Positions 10,270 to 21,509 of a DNA stretch of 64,000 nt are shown piece by piece. The stretch lies in the NCBI GenBank assembly GCA_047967505.1, contig CM106541.1. The stretch is one strand, 5' to 3'. The position numbers and the translations under genes are program-made. Under the pieces are notes generated by a model. It did no database searches, was not told the origin of the DNA, and worked only from the letters and a program-made list of their open reading frames with translations. Source of the DNA: Dipteris shenzhenensis. Lineage: Eukaryota > Polypodiophyta > Polypodiopsida > Gleicheniales. How positions within the stretch are numbered: the stretch's first letter is position 1; each line of letters opens with the position of its first letter.

Positions 10270-12720
10270 TCCTTGCTCTTGATCAGGATTCGGCAAGCGT
10301 ACTGTGGCACAGGCGCTTCAAGCATGTACCAGTCACCACAACATGGCATAGGCACTTTGAGTACCAGTCACCATGCTGGCATAAATGTATGACAACAATA
10401 TGGTGACAGGACTTCCAAAGCTTCACCCACATCCTTTCTTTCTGCACAGCTTGGCTTGAGGGTAAGCAACATCAGCAATCCTTTCCACATAGCCAGAACA
10501 GGAGCACTGCAGCCTTGGAACTGGTACACTGTGACTTCTGCAAGCACATGTCCACAAGATCCTTTGGTGGCTGTCTGTATTTTCTCACATTTATAGACGA
10601 TTATAGCCAGAAGGTGCGGGTGTATTCTCTAAAAGAGAATTTAATATCAAAGAATGGCTAGTTGAGGTGGACGAGAGAGCAGGCACCACTTGAGGACTCT
10701 CACACTGACAGAGGTGGAGAGTATGTGGATAAGGAGTTCCTAGTATTCTGCAAGCAGAGGGGGATCAAGAGACAGATGACAAGAGCAAGAACCGATTCAT
10801 TATGGCAAAGAACTAGAGTAGGATTTACTGTGCTAAGGCCGTTCAGACGGCAGTCTGTATCATCAACAGAACAAAGAAGAGAACACTTCAAGGAGTTACA
10901 CCAAAGTAGACTTATTCAAGTAAAAATCCTTCAGTTGAGCATTTTTCGTCTTTAATTCTAAGCTCCTGCTCATATTTCAGATTAGAAGAGAAAGAAGCCG
11001 GATTCAAAGTCCAAGGAATGTATCTTCATTGGATACAACATGGATACAAAGGGTTACGAGCTATATGATCTGGCCACGAGGAAGGTTGTGATTAGAGGAG
11101 ATGTCATCTTGACGAGGAAGAGCACACGACAACACTTCCCCACATTCCAGAGCCCAAGTCAAGATTGTTCAAGCACCCCTCTCTCCATAAGGGGGACTCA
11201 CAGGATGATGATCCTCCAGTTCTTTCTACTGCGCCTCCCACCAAGACTGTGCTCAAGTGGTATATCTATGGGGTGCAAGAATCCAAAGGCACAAAGGCCA
11301 ACAATCAAGGAACGAGATGCTCTCAACACATCCAAGATTGAGTGCATGGACATGTTGGATACACAGCCTTGGTATCACATGATGTGGAGCCTCACACTTT
11401 TGAGGAGGCAGCTGACATCCAGCATGGAGTCAAAGATTGATTCCATTCAGAGGAATAAGATTAAAGGTCATAGTACCAAGTGGATCTTCCAGGCCAAGTA
11501 CTGTTTCAATGGCACTCTAGACAAATATGAGGCCAAGTTAGTGGGGTATTGCTCAGGCTGAGGGGCTTGACTATGACAAGACTTTTCCTCCTACAGCTCA
11601 CATGACAAGCATTTGGATGGTGTTTTCTTTAGCAGTCCATCATGGTTGGCCACACTATTGCAGATAGACTCAATGGGGAGATGCAGGAGGAGGTATATGT
11701 TGAGCAACGTCTAGACTTTGAGGTTAAGGGGAAGCAGTTGGTGTGCAAGTTGAAAAGGCGTTTGCACGGGCTGAAACAGGCCCCAAGAGCTTGGTATCAA
11801 AGGCTTGTTCAGCTCTTCTCCACTATTAGACTCGATCGAAGTACATCAGATGCCAACCTTTACATGTGTACAAGTTGTTCTTGTCTTGCTCGTTATATTA
11901 TATGCTGATGACCTGATCCTCTCTGGAAATCTTCAAAAAAAGATAGGAGATACACAGGTCATGCTTCAAAATGAATTTGAGATGACGAACCTTGGAGAGC
12001 TTCATTACTTCCTTGGCATGGAGATTTAAACGACGGCTGATGGAATATTCCTTAGCCAGCACAAGTATTGTCTGGAGCTTCTGCAGAGATTCTAGATGGT
12101 ACATTGCAGTCCAGCAGCTACTCCTATAGATCCAAGGGGTAAACTTTCCAAATATGACTTCTCCCATGGTGGATGGCACACGATATCAGGATGTCTTTTC
12201 TATCTCATCAACACATGCCCAGGCATATCTTTTGGATTCGGGATGTTAAGAAGTATTTCATAATCACCACACCAAACACATTGGTCTTCAAGTTTAAGAG
12301 TTCTCCGATATTGGAAGGGAACTCAGGATGATGGTATCTCCTACTTCGAAGGGGCGAGCTGGAAGGATAGACTGAGACAGATTGGGCAGGAGGCATTGAT
12401 ACTCGACAGTCTTCTACAGGATATCGCCCCTTGCTTGGACCAGGACTCATTTCTTGGTGAAGTAAGAAGTAGCAAACGGTGGCACTCTCGTCAACAGAAG
12501 CAGAGTACTGCACTGCAAGATCGGCATCGTATGAAGCTATCTAGCTCAAATAGCCGTTCCCAAATGTAGAATACACACAGGATGATTCTACAGTAAACCA
12601 GTGTGACAATGAGAGTTGCATTGCTATTGCACACAATCTAGTATTCCACAATCACACAAGGCACATAGAGATGGATTGTCATCTGTAAGCTGATCTAAGA
12701 TCAGGTGGTGGAGCTTGTTC
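10270..12720 (+). pseudogene. Ty1/copia retrotransposon pol, heavily frameshifted
   Basis: Fragments lie in the copia order across all three plus frames. They are a GAG-pre-integrase block (VLWHRRFKH, near 10.30 kb), integrase core (LELVHCDFC, FIDDYSQKVRVY, then DRGGEYVDKEF near 10.7 kb), and the segment after integrase (GYELYDLATRKVVI, 11.04 kb). Reverse transcriptase follows (LKRRLHGLKQAPRAWYQRL near 11.76 kb; ILYADDLILSG near 11.9 kb; NLGELHYFLGMEI near 12.0 kb), then RNase H (CDNESCIAIAHN and HNHTRHIEMDCHL near 12.6 kb). Stops and frame changes occur every few hundred bases, so no functional protein can be made. The YADD catalytic motif itself is intact. Ends are not defined. Confidence 0.9.
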
Positions 12721-12759
12721 GGTGTTCAACAAAGGAGATGTAGAAGAGCAGATAGACAT

Positions 12760-12993
12760 GTGGGTATAGGCCCATAGCCAGGCATTGAGAGCGGGTGTTG
12801 AAAGAGGGCAGTGTCTACTTGTGATCCCTTTACGGGGACATTAGGGCTACTTGTGGGTATAGGACCCCACGCCAGGCAATGAGAGGGGGTGTTGCAAGAG
12901 GGTATAGGCCCACTGTCAGACATCGAGAGGGGGTATTGAAAGAGGGCAGTGCCTGCCTGTGATCCCTTTACTTGGACATTACGGCTGCTTGGG
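12760..12993 (+). repeat. Triplicated copia 3' junction repeat
   Basis: Three copies (about 12760-12852, 12853-12900, 12901-12993) of a unit starting GGTATAGG, with a GAGAGGGGGT-like polypurine stretch then TTGAAAGAGGGCAGTG. The middle copy is short. The unit looks like a duplicated boundary between polypurine tract and LTR start; it resembles the junction at 9678-9715. Confidence 0.75.
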
Positions 12994-13597
12994 GTTTTTG
13001 ATGTAGGTGTCATTATGCCCTAGATTCTGGGCACGCAGCAAGAAGGGAAGATATCATTTTTTGTGTTATGTATAGTAGGGCTTGAAGAACCTACTGTTGT
13101 TAGAATTCAGCGCATCTCATGAGTGAGGGCTTCTATGTGGGTGTGCCCGCCCTGAACAAGAGGCGTCTTTTTTATGAATTTACAGCCTGTTTGGGGCTAT
13201 TTTCCTAGGGCTTGGGGCTAGTTGGATGGAGCTAACCAAGCCACCAAGGTTGGATAACCCTAGTTGGACTAGTTGGCTGACCATGGTTGAGTCAATCGAC
13301 TATAACTGTTTATGGTTTAAGATATATTTTTGGAATGCTTAAGTAGTTGAAAATCAAAACTTGAACTTGTTAATAAATTTCCTATGCCTTATGTTTTGAA
13401 AGTATGAACAATTTTAGGACCGCATATGGTTCAGCCGGGGTCATTTTTCCTATACTTATTTCATACTTCCATACCTGTATTTGTATGCCGTATGGACCCG
13501 TATAAAAAAAATATGGTGGAAACCTAGGAAACCTAGGATCCATTTTGTGATATGGGAGGGTAGGATCTCCCAGATGGTGAATATTTTCATGAGGTAG

Positions 13598-13790
13598 TTG
13601 AATATTTTCATGGTTAGCATGAATGTGCCCCTGTGTGGACCATTAAAACTAGATTAAAGAAATTTATGTACTCTTCATTTCACGGTCGGTTGAATATTTT
13701 CATGGTTAACATGAATGGTGCAATGGTCCCCCCTACATGGACCATCACAGCTTGAGTAAAGAAATTCCTTTACTCTTCTTTTCAACAATT
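13598..13790. repeat. Tandem duplication, unit about 92 bp
   Basis: Copies start at 13598 and 13690 with TTGAATATTTTCATGGTTA and run through TGGACCAT to the AAAGAAAT..TACTCTTC motif. A third partial start (TGAATATTTTCATGAGG) is at 13579. It lies within the presumed LTR left of the PBS at 14065. Confidence 0.8.
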
Positions 13791-13859
13791 TGGACTGTAA
13801 TGAAGGGGGAAAGGGGGTTAATTTGCTTTAGTGAGGGTTAGAGGGGATAATAGAGGGGA

Positions 13860-14064
13860 CTATATAAGTCCAAGCTCTCCACTCTTGTAACACTTATGAT
13901 GTGACATCTAGTCCTATCTACTCTCCTCCTTCCTCCTACTTGCAGCCTACACCTCTCTCTCTCTCTCTCTCTCCTACCCCTTCTCCTTCCTCTCCCCCTC
14001 ATTGTCTCTTCCTTCCGCTCTTCTACCCTCTTCTGCTAATTCGTTCCCTACCCCTTTTCTACAA
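13860..14064 (+). repeat. 3' part of an LTR (R/U5 side) of a plus-strand LTR element
   Basis: A TATA-like ACTATATAAG at about 13859-13868 is followed by a CT-rich tract. The stretch ends TTTTCTACA immediately before a tRNA-Met primer-binding site. The 5' start of this LTR is not determined, and no second copy is visible in the window. Confidence 0.6.
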
Positions 14065-14077
14065 TGGTATCAAAGCC
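14065..14077 (+). other. Primer-binding site (tRNA-iMet type), plus strand
   Basis: TGGTATCAAAGCC matches the usual plant initiator-tRNA-Met PBS (TGGTATCAGAGC) with one change. It directly follows the CA-ended LTR. Confidence 0.8.
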
Positions 14078-14146
14078 CCTTCCAAGGGTCTTGTGCTTTC
14101 TTTCCGTGTATGTTTTCCTCGTTCTTAGTGCCATCTACCATACCCC

Positions 14147-14376
14147 GTGGAGCGAAGGGATTCAATCATCATTGGAAAATCCCACAAAGATTGTCAGCAA
14201 TTGTGGATTGCAATGCAACATCTAACTTCTAAGACGAACATGCAGAGCCAAACCCTGCACCAAGGCAGCCAAGCCCAAACCCTATGCCAAGATAGTCAAG
14301 GCCAAACCGTGCACCAAGCAAATCCTGACGGAGACAAGTCAGCACCAAGCATCCCTAAAGTAACCCCCTTTTCCCC
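14147..14376 (+). pseudogene. Leader/5' gag-like ORF of the plus-strand LTR element, cut by a LARD insertion
   Basis: The open frame starts 70 bases after the PBS, at MERRDSIIIGK, and contains a glutamine-rich repeated motif (QTLHQGSQ, QTLCQDSQ, QTVHQAN). I do not recognise a known gag domain. It is interrupted at 14376 by the minus-strand LARD-like element. Confidence 0.45.
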
Positions 14377-14864
14377 TGACACGACCCCGCAGGATCTGAC
14401 CCTATCACTGACCTAGAATCTCGTCCTCAATACAACCAGAATCATAGAGTAGGTGCCTCGATCCTCCCGACCACCCCCGAGCACGTGGGCTACAGCTCGA
14501 CTCATTCATAGGCCCGTATCTAACCCAGGCGTCCCATACCACCTAAGCCCGTCCAGAGGACCTTCGATACACCACCTATGATCCACCATGTAGATGGCCA
14601 GAGTCCCGGCCTGGGTCCAAGCCCTGGGTCCAAGCCCCACCCATCAGTTGAGGAGCGCTCAACTGATCTACACAATAGCACTGGCCCTCCCTCTATATAG
14701 AAGGAAGCCCGCTATAGATAGCACAATGCTATGAATAGCTCCCTCCATATAAAGCGAGCACTATATATGAATCAATCTCGGCTAAAAATAGCCATCCAGC
14801 CCTATGCTATCCCGTAACCCATGTTCACCTGATATCCAACCCTAGGTACACCATGCACATGACA
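14377..14864 (-). repeat. LARD left-hand LTR (3' LTR by orientation)
   Basis: Direct repeat of 18189-18680. It carries a 13-bp tandem duplication (CTGGGTCCAAGCC repeated) absent from the other copy. Confidence 0.95.
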
Positions 14865-14865
14865 T

Positions 14866-14878
14866 ACTCCCCTTCCTA
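14866..14878 (-). other. LARD polypurine tract
   Basis: The minus strand reads AGGAAGGGGAGT just before the LTR that begins TGTCATG. Confidence 0.8.
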
Positions 14879-17353
14879 TAAGAACTCACTCCTGAGTTCA
14901 CCAGAAAGCCCGAAAACTCTCTGTGATCCAATAACTATACTCTGACTATCAGTTTGAGTGTGCTATACTTTCCATGAGATTCAAATCAAAGAAAATCTAA
15001 GGCCAAAGCCACAATCTTTGATAACTAACCCAAGGAAAGTAAATCTCTCAATCTAAACAAGGTTACATATCGTCGAGTAATCTTCTCGAGAAATCAAGTA
15101 ACGCTTGAATCCACAAAGTTAATGCCGTTCACATATCCGTACACAAGCATGGTAAAATCCGTACCTGAAGGTAAATGATTCTATCAACCTTATCTATCGA
15201 GTATCATTGAACTCAAAATCTTAGGTTGAGATTGAGGAATCATTGTCTGAACATCCCCATCAATTGAACCCCTCGAGGGGCCAATTTTTGGGTTGCAATT
15301 TCTATCAACCCTAATTCTTGAATTACTTAGTATTCAAAAAATCCCTCAACGGAATACCCTTCTAATTCAAATTCTTGGGTTGAAATACATGAGAGACTTT
15401 CCATCGCAGAACAATTAGTTATCAGTTCATAACTCACGATGGAAGAATCTTCATGGAAAAGATATGGTCCCCCTGATCTATCCTCGAAATGCCCCTACAT
15501 GAGGAGAATCAGTAAAAATTCAGTTGGCTATATCCACTATTCTAGACATGTATAAAGTCAACCATCATAGGAATAACATCCTATGTAATTCAAAGACTAC
15601 AGAAACATACAATCCGAAATCTCTTAAAACAAGATCCACTATCGAATATCCTGTATAAACTTGTGCACAACAAAACCGCTCCAATCACAGGATCATCCAG
15701 TTCTTAGGACCTCTAATCTAGGAACATCAAGTTCCAAACAAGGCACTGACATACCATCATCAGAAGAGATGCAGTAACCCTCCCTGAGATTGAGTCTAGA
15801 CTATGGAGCTCCAGGGTTGAACCCAAAAAATACATGGCTTCTCTTAGGGTAAAGAATCTTAGTCAGCCCTCGTTCAAAAAATAAATAAATAAAAATCTAA
15901 TTAGGTTGCCCCCAATTCAATTCAGCCTACTTGTACACTTCACCCTAGAGGTCCTTGGGTATTATTTCATGCTGAATTATACCACCACATGAGAGAATCT
16001 TAAATGTAACATACCTTAGTGTCCCATACCACCAAAGTATACTACAAATAAAAAACTCGGTGGACAATATGAGTGAATCAGGGTAGCCAATCCCTCTTTA
16101 CTCAGAGCATCCCAGATTGAGTCAAGGTGGCAAATCCGTTCTCAATCCTTTTCTTAATGTGATTATATCACCCCCTTGTGTTACAATACCCCAACCAATA
16201 GGTCAAAGAAGAAAACCAATAGGTAGCATCCCTAACAACTCTTGAATCTTGACCATCCACGACCTCGGGCTAAAAGAGTGAGAATCAGAATGACCCCGCC
16301 TTTGGACATGATTCAAAGAAGGTATCCAACAAGACGAGTCCTGGTCTAATCAATAAGAACCTTCATATGTCCAAACGGTAACTCGAAGAAACGCCATAAC
16401 TCTTAATCACATCGAGATCAAAACTTCAAATAGAAACCAAACAGGAATCTACGCACCAAGATTCGAGAAAGGGAAATCCAATTGTCTTAGTTAAGTCCAG
16501 TTTAAGATGTAACAAAGTCTCAGGCATCCTCAATGTACCATATATCTAAAAAATTGCAAGATATATGGAACAAAAGTACACGTTATATAATTTGAAAAAA
16601 CCAATCAAATTATAAATGTCACTTAGTTACAAATCAAATCCAAATTAACCAAAACCTGGTCAATTTAATAACAAGACAATTTAGAACATAATTCATACAA
16701 AATTGGGGAGCTTCTTGAACCAAGAGTGGTTCAAAAGATCCAGTCGAGCAAAAAATAATTAGGTGTCGGTCAAAACTGAGGATTTCAACTTCTTCATCGC
16801 TTCTCAATAACTCGGAAGCGGTATAAAGACTCTAAAACAAGCTGTCTACATTTAGAACAGCATGAACCTTCTTCAATATATTTCTGGTACTGAGGGGTTT
16901 TATAGTAGTGAAGAGCTTTCCAGAGTTCATCCATCAAGCAATCCATCTCTCATAGCAGGTCATGAGATCTACGAGGATTAATCTTCGATGTAGCCTCATC
17001 CTCCATCTTAATAAAACAGTAATCCAACGTAGGCGTCTCATTACTTTGATGTCCTTCCATGGTTGGAAAATATCTCGCACGGGAGAGGGACTAGAAGAAA
17101 AACAACTGCGTCCAAATGCATGCTCTTCACACTAACAAAAGGAGAATCTAGGGCTGCATGGAATCAAGGAAGAAGGCGAGTAGAGGACATCAAGAAAGAT
17201 GGTGGAATCGGATAGGCTGATCTCGAACAGAAAGAGGGTGGGAAATTCGCCTTCATGTGCTGAAGTGCTGAAGTGAGAAAGAGAGAGAAATCCCGAGTAT
17301 ATAAATAGCTAGGGAGGGCCATCAAAAGCTAGGCAAAACTAGGGTGGGTGCTT

Positions 17354-17622
17354 GATTTAGAGCAAGTGCTTTCCTTGCTAGAGAAAAACTAAAAAGCGAC
17401 CTGCTTTTTTCTACCAAAAAACTGTCTCCCTTTTAATAGATATGGTCCCGCTTTTCTCTAGCTAGCCAAAAATAGCCAAAACGCTCTAGATTTAGAGCAA
17501 GTGCTTTCCTTGCTAGAGAAAAGCAAAAAAGGAACCTGCTTTTTAACCAAAAAACAGTCTCGCTTTTAATAGATCCTGTCCCGCTTTTCTCCAACCAGCC
17601 AAAAATAGCCAAAAATAGCTAA
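17354..17622. repeat. 135-bp tandem duplication inside the LARD
   Basis: Copies at 17354-17488 and 17489-17622 share GATTTAGAGCAAGTGCTTTC, then CTTGCTAGAGAAAA, CTTTTAATAGAT and GCCAAAAATAGCC. They differ by scattered substitutions and small gaps. Confidence 0.9.
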
Positions 17623-18172
17623 AATCAGGCCATACGCTCCTTCCCAAAGCCAAGCGCCTGCCCCCAACCATATCTCCCCTGTCTTTGATGCCCAAATCTC
17701 CTAGACAAGCCGCTTTCTAGGCTTATGAACGCTCTCTCTTTCCTCCTACTTCTCAACTACAGCAAATCTAGGTCTCTAGGGTAAGAATCTCCTCCTTGAG
17801 AACCTAGAGCGAATTATTTCCCTAACCAGCCTACTGTCATGCATCCCCACACAGCCAATCACATCAACAACCCAAGCGTGGGTAGTTATAGGTCAGAAAC
17901 GATCCATCCTCATATCTCTTGCTGAAAGCATCAAGTCTTCTCATCGCCTACCCTTCTCAAGGAATCACGATTTCCAAACACATAGCAATCAAGAGAGAGC
18001 ACACAGCCTATGGACTTCTATTTCTTCCACAACTCTCCCAATCATGAGCGCACATAGCCAACGATTCAGCCCATACATGAGTGGAAATTTAGATTTGCAA
18101 AAGCAATCTCAAAAAGCGTACCTGGAAGACATCTTTTCTGCATACCTCGCGTTGAATTCAATTGTGATAGGA

Positions 18173-18186
18173 TGGCTTTGATACCA
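18173..18186 (-). other. LARD primer-binding site (tRNA-iMet type)
   Basis: The minus strand reads TTTGGTATCAAAGCC within three bases of the right-hand LTR. This is the usual initiator-tRNA-Met site and fixes the element's orientation. Confidence 0.9.
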
Positions 18187-18188
18187 AA

Positions 18189-18680
18189 TGACACGACCCC
18201 GCAGTATCTAACCCTATCACTGACCTAGAATCTCGTCCTCAATACAACCAGAATCATAGAGCAGGTGCTTCGATCCTCTCAACCACCTCCGAGCACGTGG
18301 GCTACAGCTCGACTCATCCATAGGCCCGTATCTAACCCAGGCGTCCCATACCACCTGAGCCCGTCCAGAGGACCTTCGATATACCACCTATGATTCGCCA
18401 TGTAGATGGCCAGAGTCCCGGCGTGGGTCCAAGCCCCATCCATCAGTTGAGGAGCGCTCAACTGATCTACACAATAGCATTGGCCCTCCCTCTATATAGA
18501 AAGGAAGCCCGCTATAGATAGCACAATGCTATGAATAGCTCCCTCCATATAAAGCGAGCACTATATATGAATCAATCTCTATATATAGCAATCGCGGCTA
18601 AAAATAGCCATCCAGCCCTATGCTATCCCGTAACCCATGTTCACCTAATATCCAACCTTAGGTACACCATGCACATGACA
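18189..18680 (-). repeat. LARD right-hand LTR (5' LTR by orientation)
   Basis: Direct repeat of 14377-14864, with a 16-bp extra segment (TATATATAGCAATCGC) and one extra A. It is followed by the target duplication TCCCC. Confidence 0.95.
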
Positions 18681-18689
18681 TCCCCTTCC

Positions 18690-21052
18690 TTACATGGACC
18701 ATGTGTCCACAATATTGGTTACATGGAAATTGGAATACTTTCATATTCCAATGGAGAAATTTTCTTACTAGGAATTGTATCATCATGGATATTTGAGAGG
18801 AATTCTTCAACAATTGATTCCACATCCATTTGAAATGGTGAAGTGTTTTCTTGGAATGCTTCATCATGATTATGAGGTCATTGTTGTTTGTTGTTTAAGT
18901 TCCTAAAGAGTTCATGATATTCTGTGTTTTGCATCATGCCTTGTGTCTTGGGTTGACGTTGGTCGATGTTCCTCTTCTTACTTAAGCCTTCCATTGCCAT
19001 GCCAGTATCATATTTTTCTTCAAGTTCATTTTGTCTTGTATTTCTCAATGAACTCAATGTTGTGTTACTATTTGATGGCGATTTTATTATTGGTAGTAAC
19101 ATTTTATTAAATGTGGCTCTATTACATTCAATGGTTTGCTTGTTTTCATTGTAGAGGTCATGCCATGTTGGGATCTCTTCTGTTAGAGAGTGTTCTGTTT
19201 CAATGAAAGGTAAGCACAGAAGGCATTCTTCTGTGTAGTAGTTCTCTGGGTCCTTATTCTTGATGTAGATATTAAGTCTTAAGATCTATGCTTTTCTTCT
19301 CTTCCTTGTTGCCTTCTTGGCATGTGCGAATGGCGCAAGGCAAACATGTTGTAGGTGTAGCGGTCTTCTTCGGTACTTAGTGATGATGTCATAAAAAAGA
19401 TGTCTGTGCTTTCTGGGTCCATCTTCTCTAGTTGCCACCTTCACTTTAACAACAATGTGCACTCATCGGCGTGGGCTAGTGTTTATGTAAGTGTGTCTTC
19501 TAATACTGCTTGTTAGAGGTAGGGGTAGGGAAAGGTAGATAGCCTATTGAGCACTTATGTGTTGAGTGTTCAGCATTGCATTTCCTATTTTACGTATACG
19601 TTCATTAGCTGGTGCCTTGGACATCACACTCTCATTTAACCCTTGCTTAACTACTTCTTTGGTTGCTTTTTTTTCCTTTGCAATGTATGAAGCAAGCAGC
19701 AGCACCATGCGGGTTTAGAATGAATTGTATGTCCGTGTTTGCTCCCCAAAGCATTGTTATTATAGCATTGGAGTTGTTTGTGAAAATGTCTTTTGGATCT
19801 CTTATTAAGAAAATTGTTGGCTTGTTTATTTTGGACCTTAGTGTGGCAATGTATTCTTGTTCCAATATGTTGAGATGATGCAAGAATGTGTCAAAGTCCA
19901 TTGATGTGTTTGTGGAGTCATGTAGTATAGATTAGTTTCTTGAATGTTTTCTTATGTTCTACATTGCTTTGTTATGCATTAAGTGGTGATAGAATTTCTA
20001 TTGTACGCATTGGTGGCCATGGGAATCCAAATCTACATGTCCTTCTTCCTTTCTTACATGTTCTCTTGTGCCTGTGCATTTGAATGTCCTTTGCTGCATC
20101 TAACAATGAAGAATCGGTTGTATTATATCGATCTATAAATGCAACAATATCTTCGTTAGATGATGACTTTAAGGTTAGCGCATCTTGAATCCACCATGGC
20201 CGTGGTCATGCTGGCTACCACGATTCTGGAATACAGCGAAGAAATTGTCTAGTACTTTTCCCACAATCGTTGAGTCCTTTTGTAGGAGATGTTTCATTGC
20301 ATTGAACATGTGCAAATAATATTGAGTTGTAGTGATAGGGTTTGATCGAATCATCTCGCGTATCTCTTGTGGCATTGTTTCCCTTGCAACTTGTGATCCA
20401 TTGCCTCTGTGTTCTTCCAAGCAAGAAATTAAAGGTTCCCACAATCTCTCCGCTGATACGGAGAAGGACAAAGAACGTGGGAGATTCTAATTGTCGCACC
20501 ATTCCAAATAGATTTTTCTTTAGTTTATGCTTATAGTCCAGAGAAGTTTGAAGGCACACTAGATCTCGAAATCCAATGTTGGAGTTCAGTAGTCTCTCAA
20601 TGTTTGTGTCTGTTGTTTCGTCTCTCACATGCAGTTCTCTTCTAATAAGTTTTCCTTTCTTCATGTGCTCCCATGTTGAAGATAGAACTTGGCGAGCTAA
20701 TATCTTCATTGTTTTAAAGAACAATTTCTCAATGCAAACCTTCTATCTTTGTTTGTTAATTCCCACTGTGCTATGGTTTGATAAGGTGTAGATCACGGGA
20801 TGTTATATGTTCTTGCTTGTGACCATAGAAGATACTCGAAAATGCCAACTCTTCAAAATGTGCATCTTTGAATATGCTTAGAGGAGTGAATCCTTTGGAT
20901 GGTGAGACGACAATGGTTCTATCCTCAAAGTCAACAACTTGTTGACTAATATATACATCATGCACTAAAGTATCTATTTTGATATCGTCCTCTGCTGCCA
21001 TTGTAGGTATCGTTTCGTCGTCTTCATACATTGTAGTTCCTTGGTTTTGCAT
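18690..21052 (-). pseudogene. Helitron Rep-side protein, frameshifted, helicase missing
   Basis: Minus-strand fragments follow Helitron order. PLSIFKDAHFEELAFSSIF (near 20.9 kb) is the N-terminal block. FRDLVCLQTSLDYKHKLKK and MVRQLESPTFF (about 20.55 kb) belong to the Helitron-like N-terminal domain. RSNPITTTQYY and FQNRGSQHDH (about 20.2-20.35 kb) sit at the HUH position. HKRTCKKGRRTCRFGFPWPP (about 20.05 kb), WGANTDIQFILNPHGAAACF (about 19.7 kb) and EYHELFRNLNNKQQ (about 18.9 kb) follow. Stops and frame changes separate them. The sequence stops just where the Pif1-type helicase should begin, close to the LARD insertion point. Confidence 0.88.
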
Positions 21053-21269
21053 GTTTTTTATGTGCTCGGCCCAGCTAGTGTTCAGTTTTATTGTACATTT
21101 GGTACAAAGGACAACCTATTAACTCTTGCAGTGCTCGCAACGTCAATGTTGGTCGGACAAGTCCACTCATGTAGTTGTGATTATATTGTAGCTTCCTTTT
21201 GATAGCTACCATTACAATTGCATGAATTGTGGAAGGACACATTGAACTCTCTCAACATTTGCGAGGCCA

Positions 21270-21509
21270 TTAACTACACTTCCACGTATTCCATATTGTC
21301 CCATAATGTGTTAGTTCTCTTATTTGGCAAAATGGAATCCTGATCGATATCAATCTAGCTTCTATGATGTTTAACATGGTCACATACGTGGTCTTTGTCG
21401 CCATCGTCATGTTTTTCACTTTGAGTATCAGAACCTTCTTCTTGCATGCTTGGTTTCTACAGGATGCACAAAGCACCCTTCGTATTGATAGAAAAGGTGG
21501 TGGTAGCAA
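21270..21509 (-). pseudogene. Possible Helitron fragment between the N-terminal ORFs and Rep region
   Basis: Minus-strand open frame of 79 codons with RRVLCASCRNQACKKK, a CxxC-like cysteine cluster. It lies in the right place and orientation for the Helitron protein's N-terminal region, but I cannot match it to a specific motif. Confidence 0.35.

Larger units (their letters stand above)
14865..18188 (-). other. LARD internal non-coding region
   Basis: 3.3 kb of moderately AT-rich sequence without long open frames on either strand. It contains a 135-bp tandem duplication near its minus-strand 5' end. I saw no remnant of gag, protease, RT, RNase H or integrase. Confidence 0.85.
14377..18680 (-). 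mobile_element. Non-autonomous LTR retrotransposon (LARD-like), complete, non-coding
   Basis: It is bounded by two LTRs of 488 and 492 bp that both begin TGACACG and end ATGACA on the plus strand, with the 5-bp direct repeat TCCCC on each side (14372-14376 and 18681-18685). The PBS lies next to the right-hand LTR and the polypurine tract next to the left-hand LTR, so transcription runs on the minus strand. The 3.3-kb internal region has no open frame of 60 codons or more that starts with ATG on either strand, and I saw no gag or pol similarity. This fits a large retrotransposon derivative mobilised by another element's proteins. The LTR copies differ at 17 positions in about 474 aligned bases, so the insertion is not recent. 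Confidence 0.93.

Noticed and set aside
12208-13013. Minus-strand ORFs over the copia 3' end
   Set aside because: They are antisense to the copia RNase H region and its junction repeats.
18531-18833. Plus-strand 100-codon ORF as a gene
   Set aside because: Its first half is inside the LARD LTR and its second half is antisense to the Helitron remnant; it reflects the junction, not a gene.
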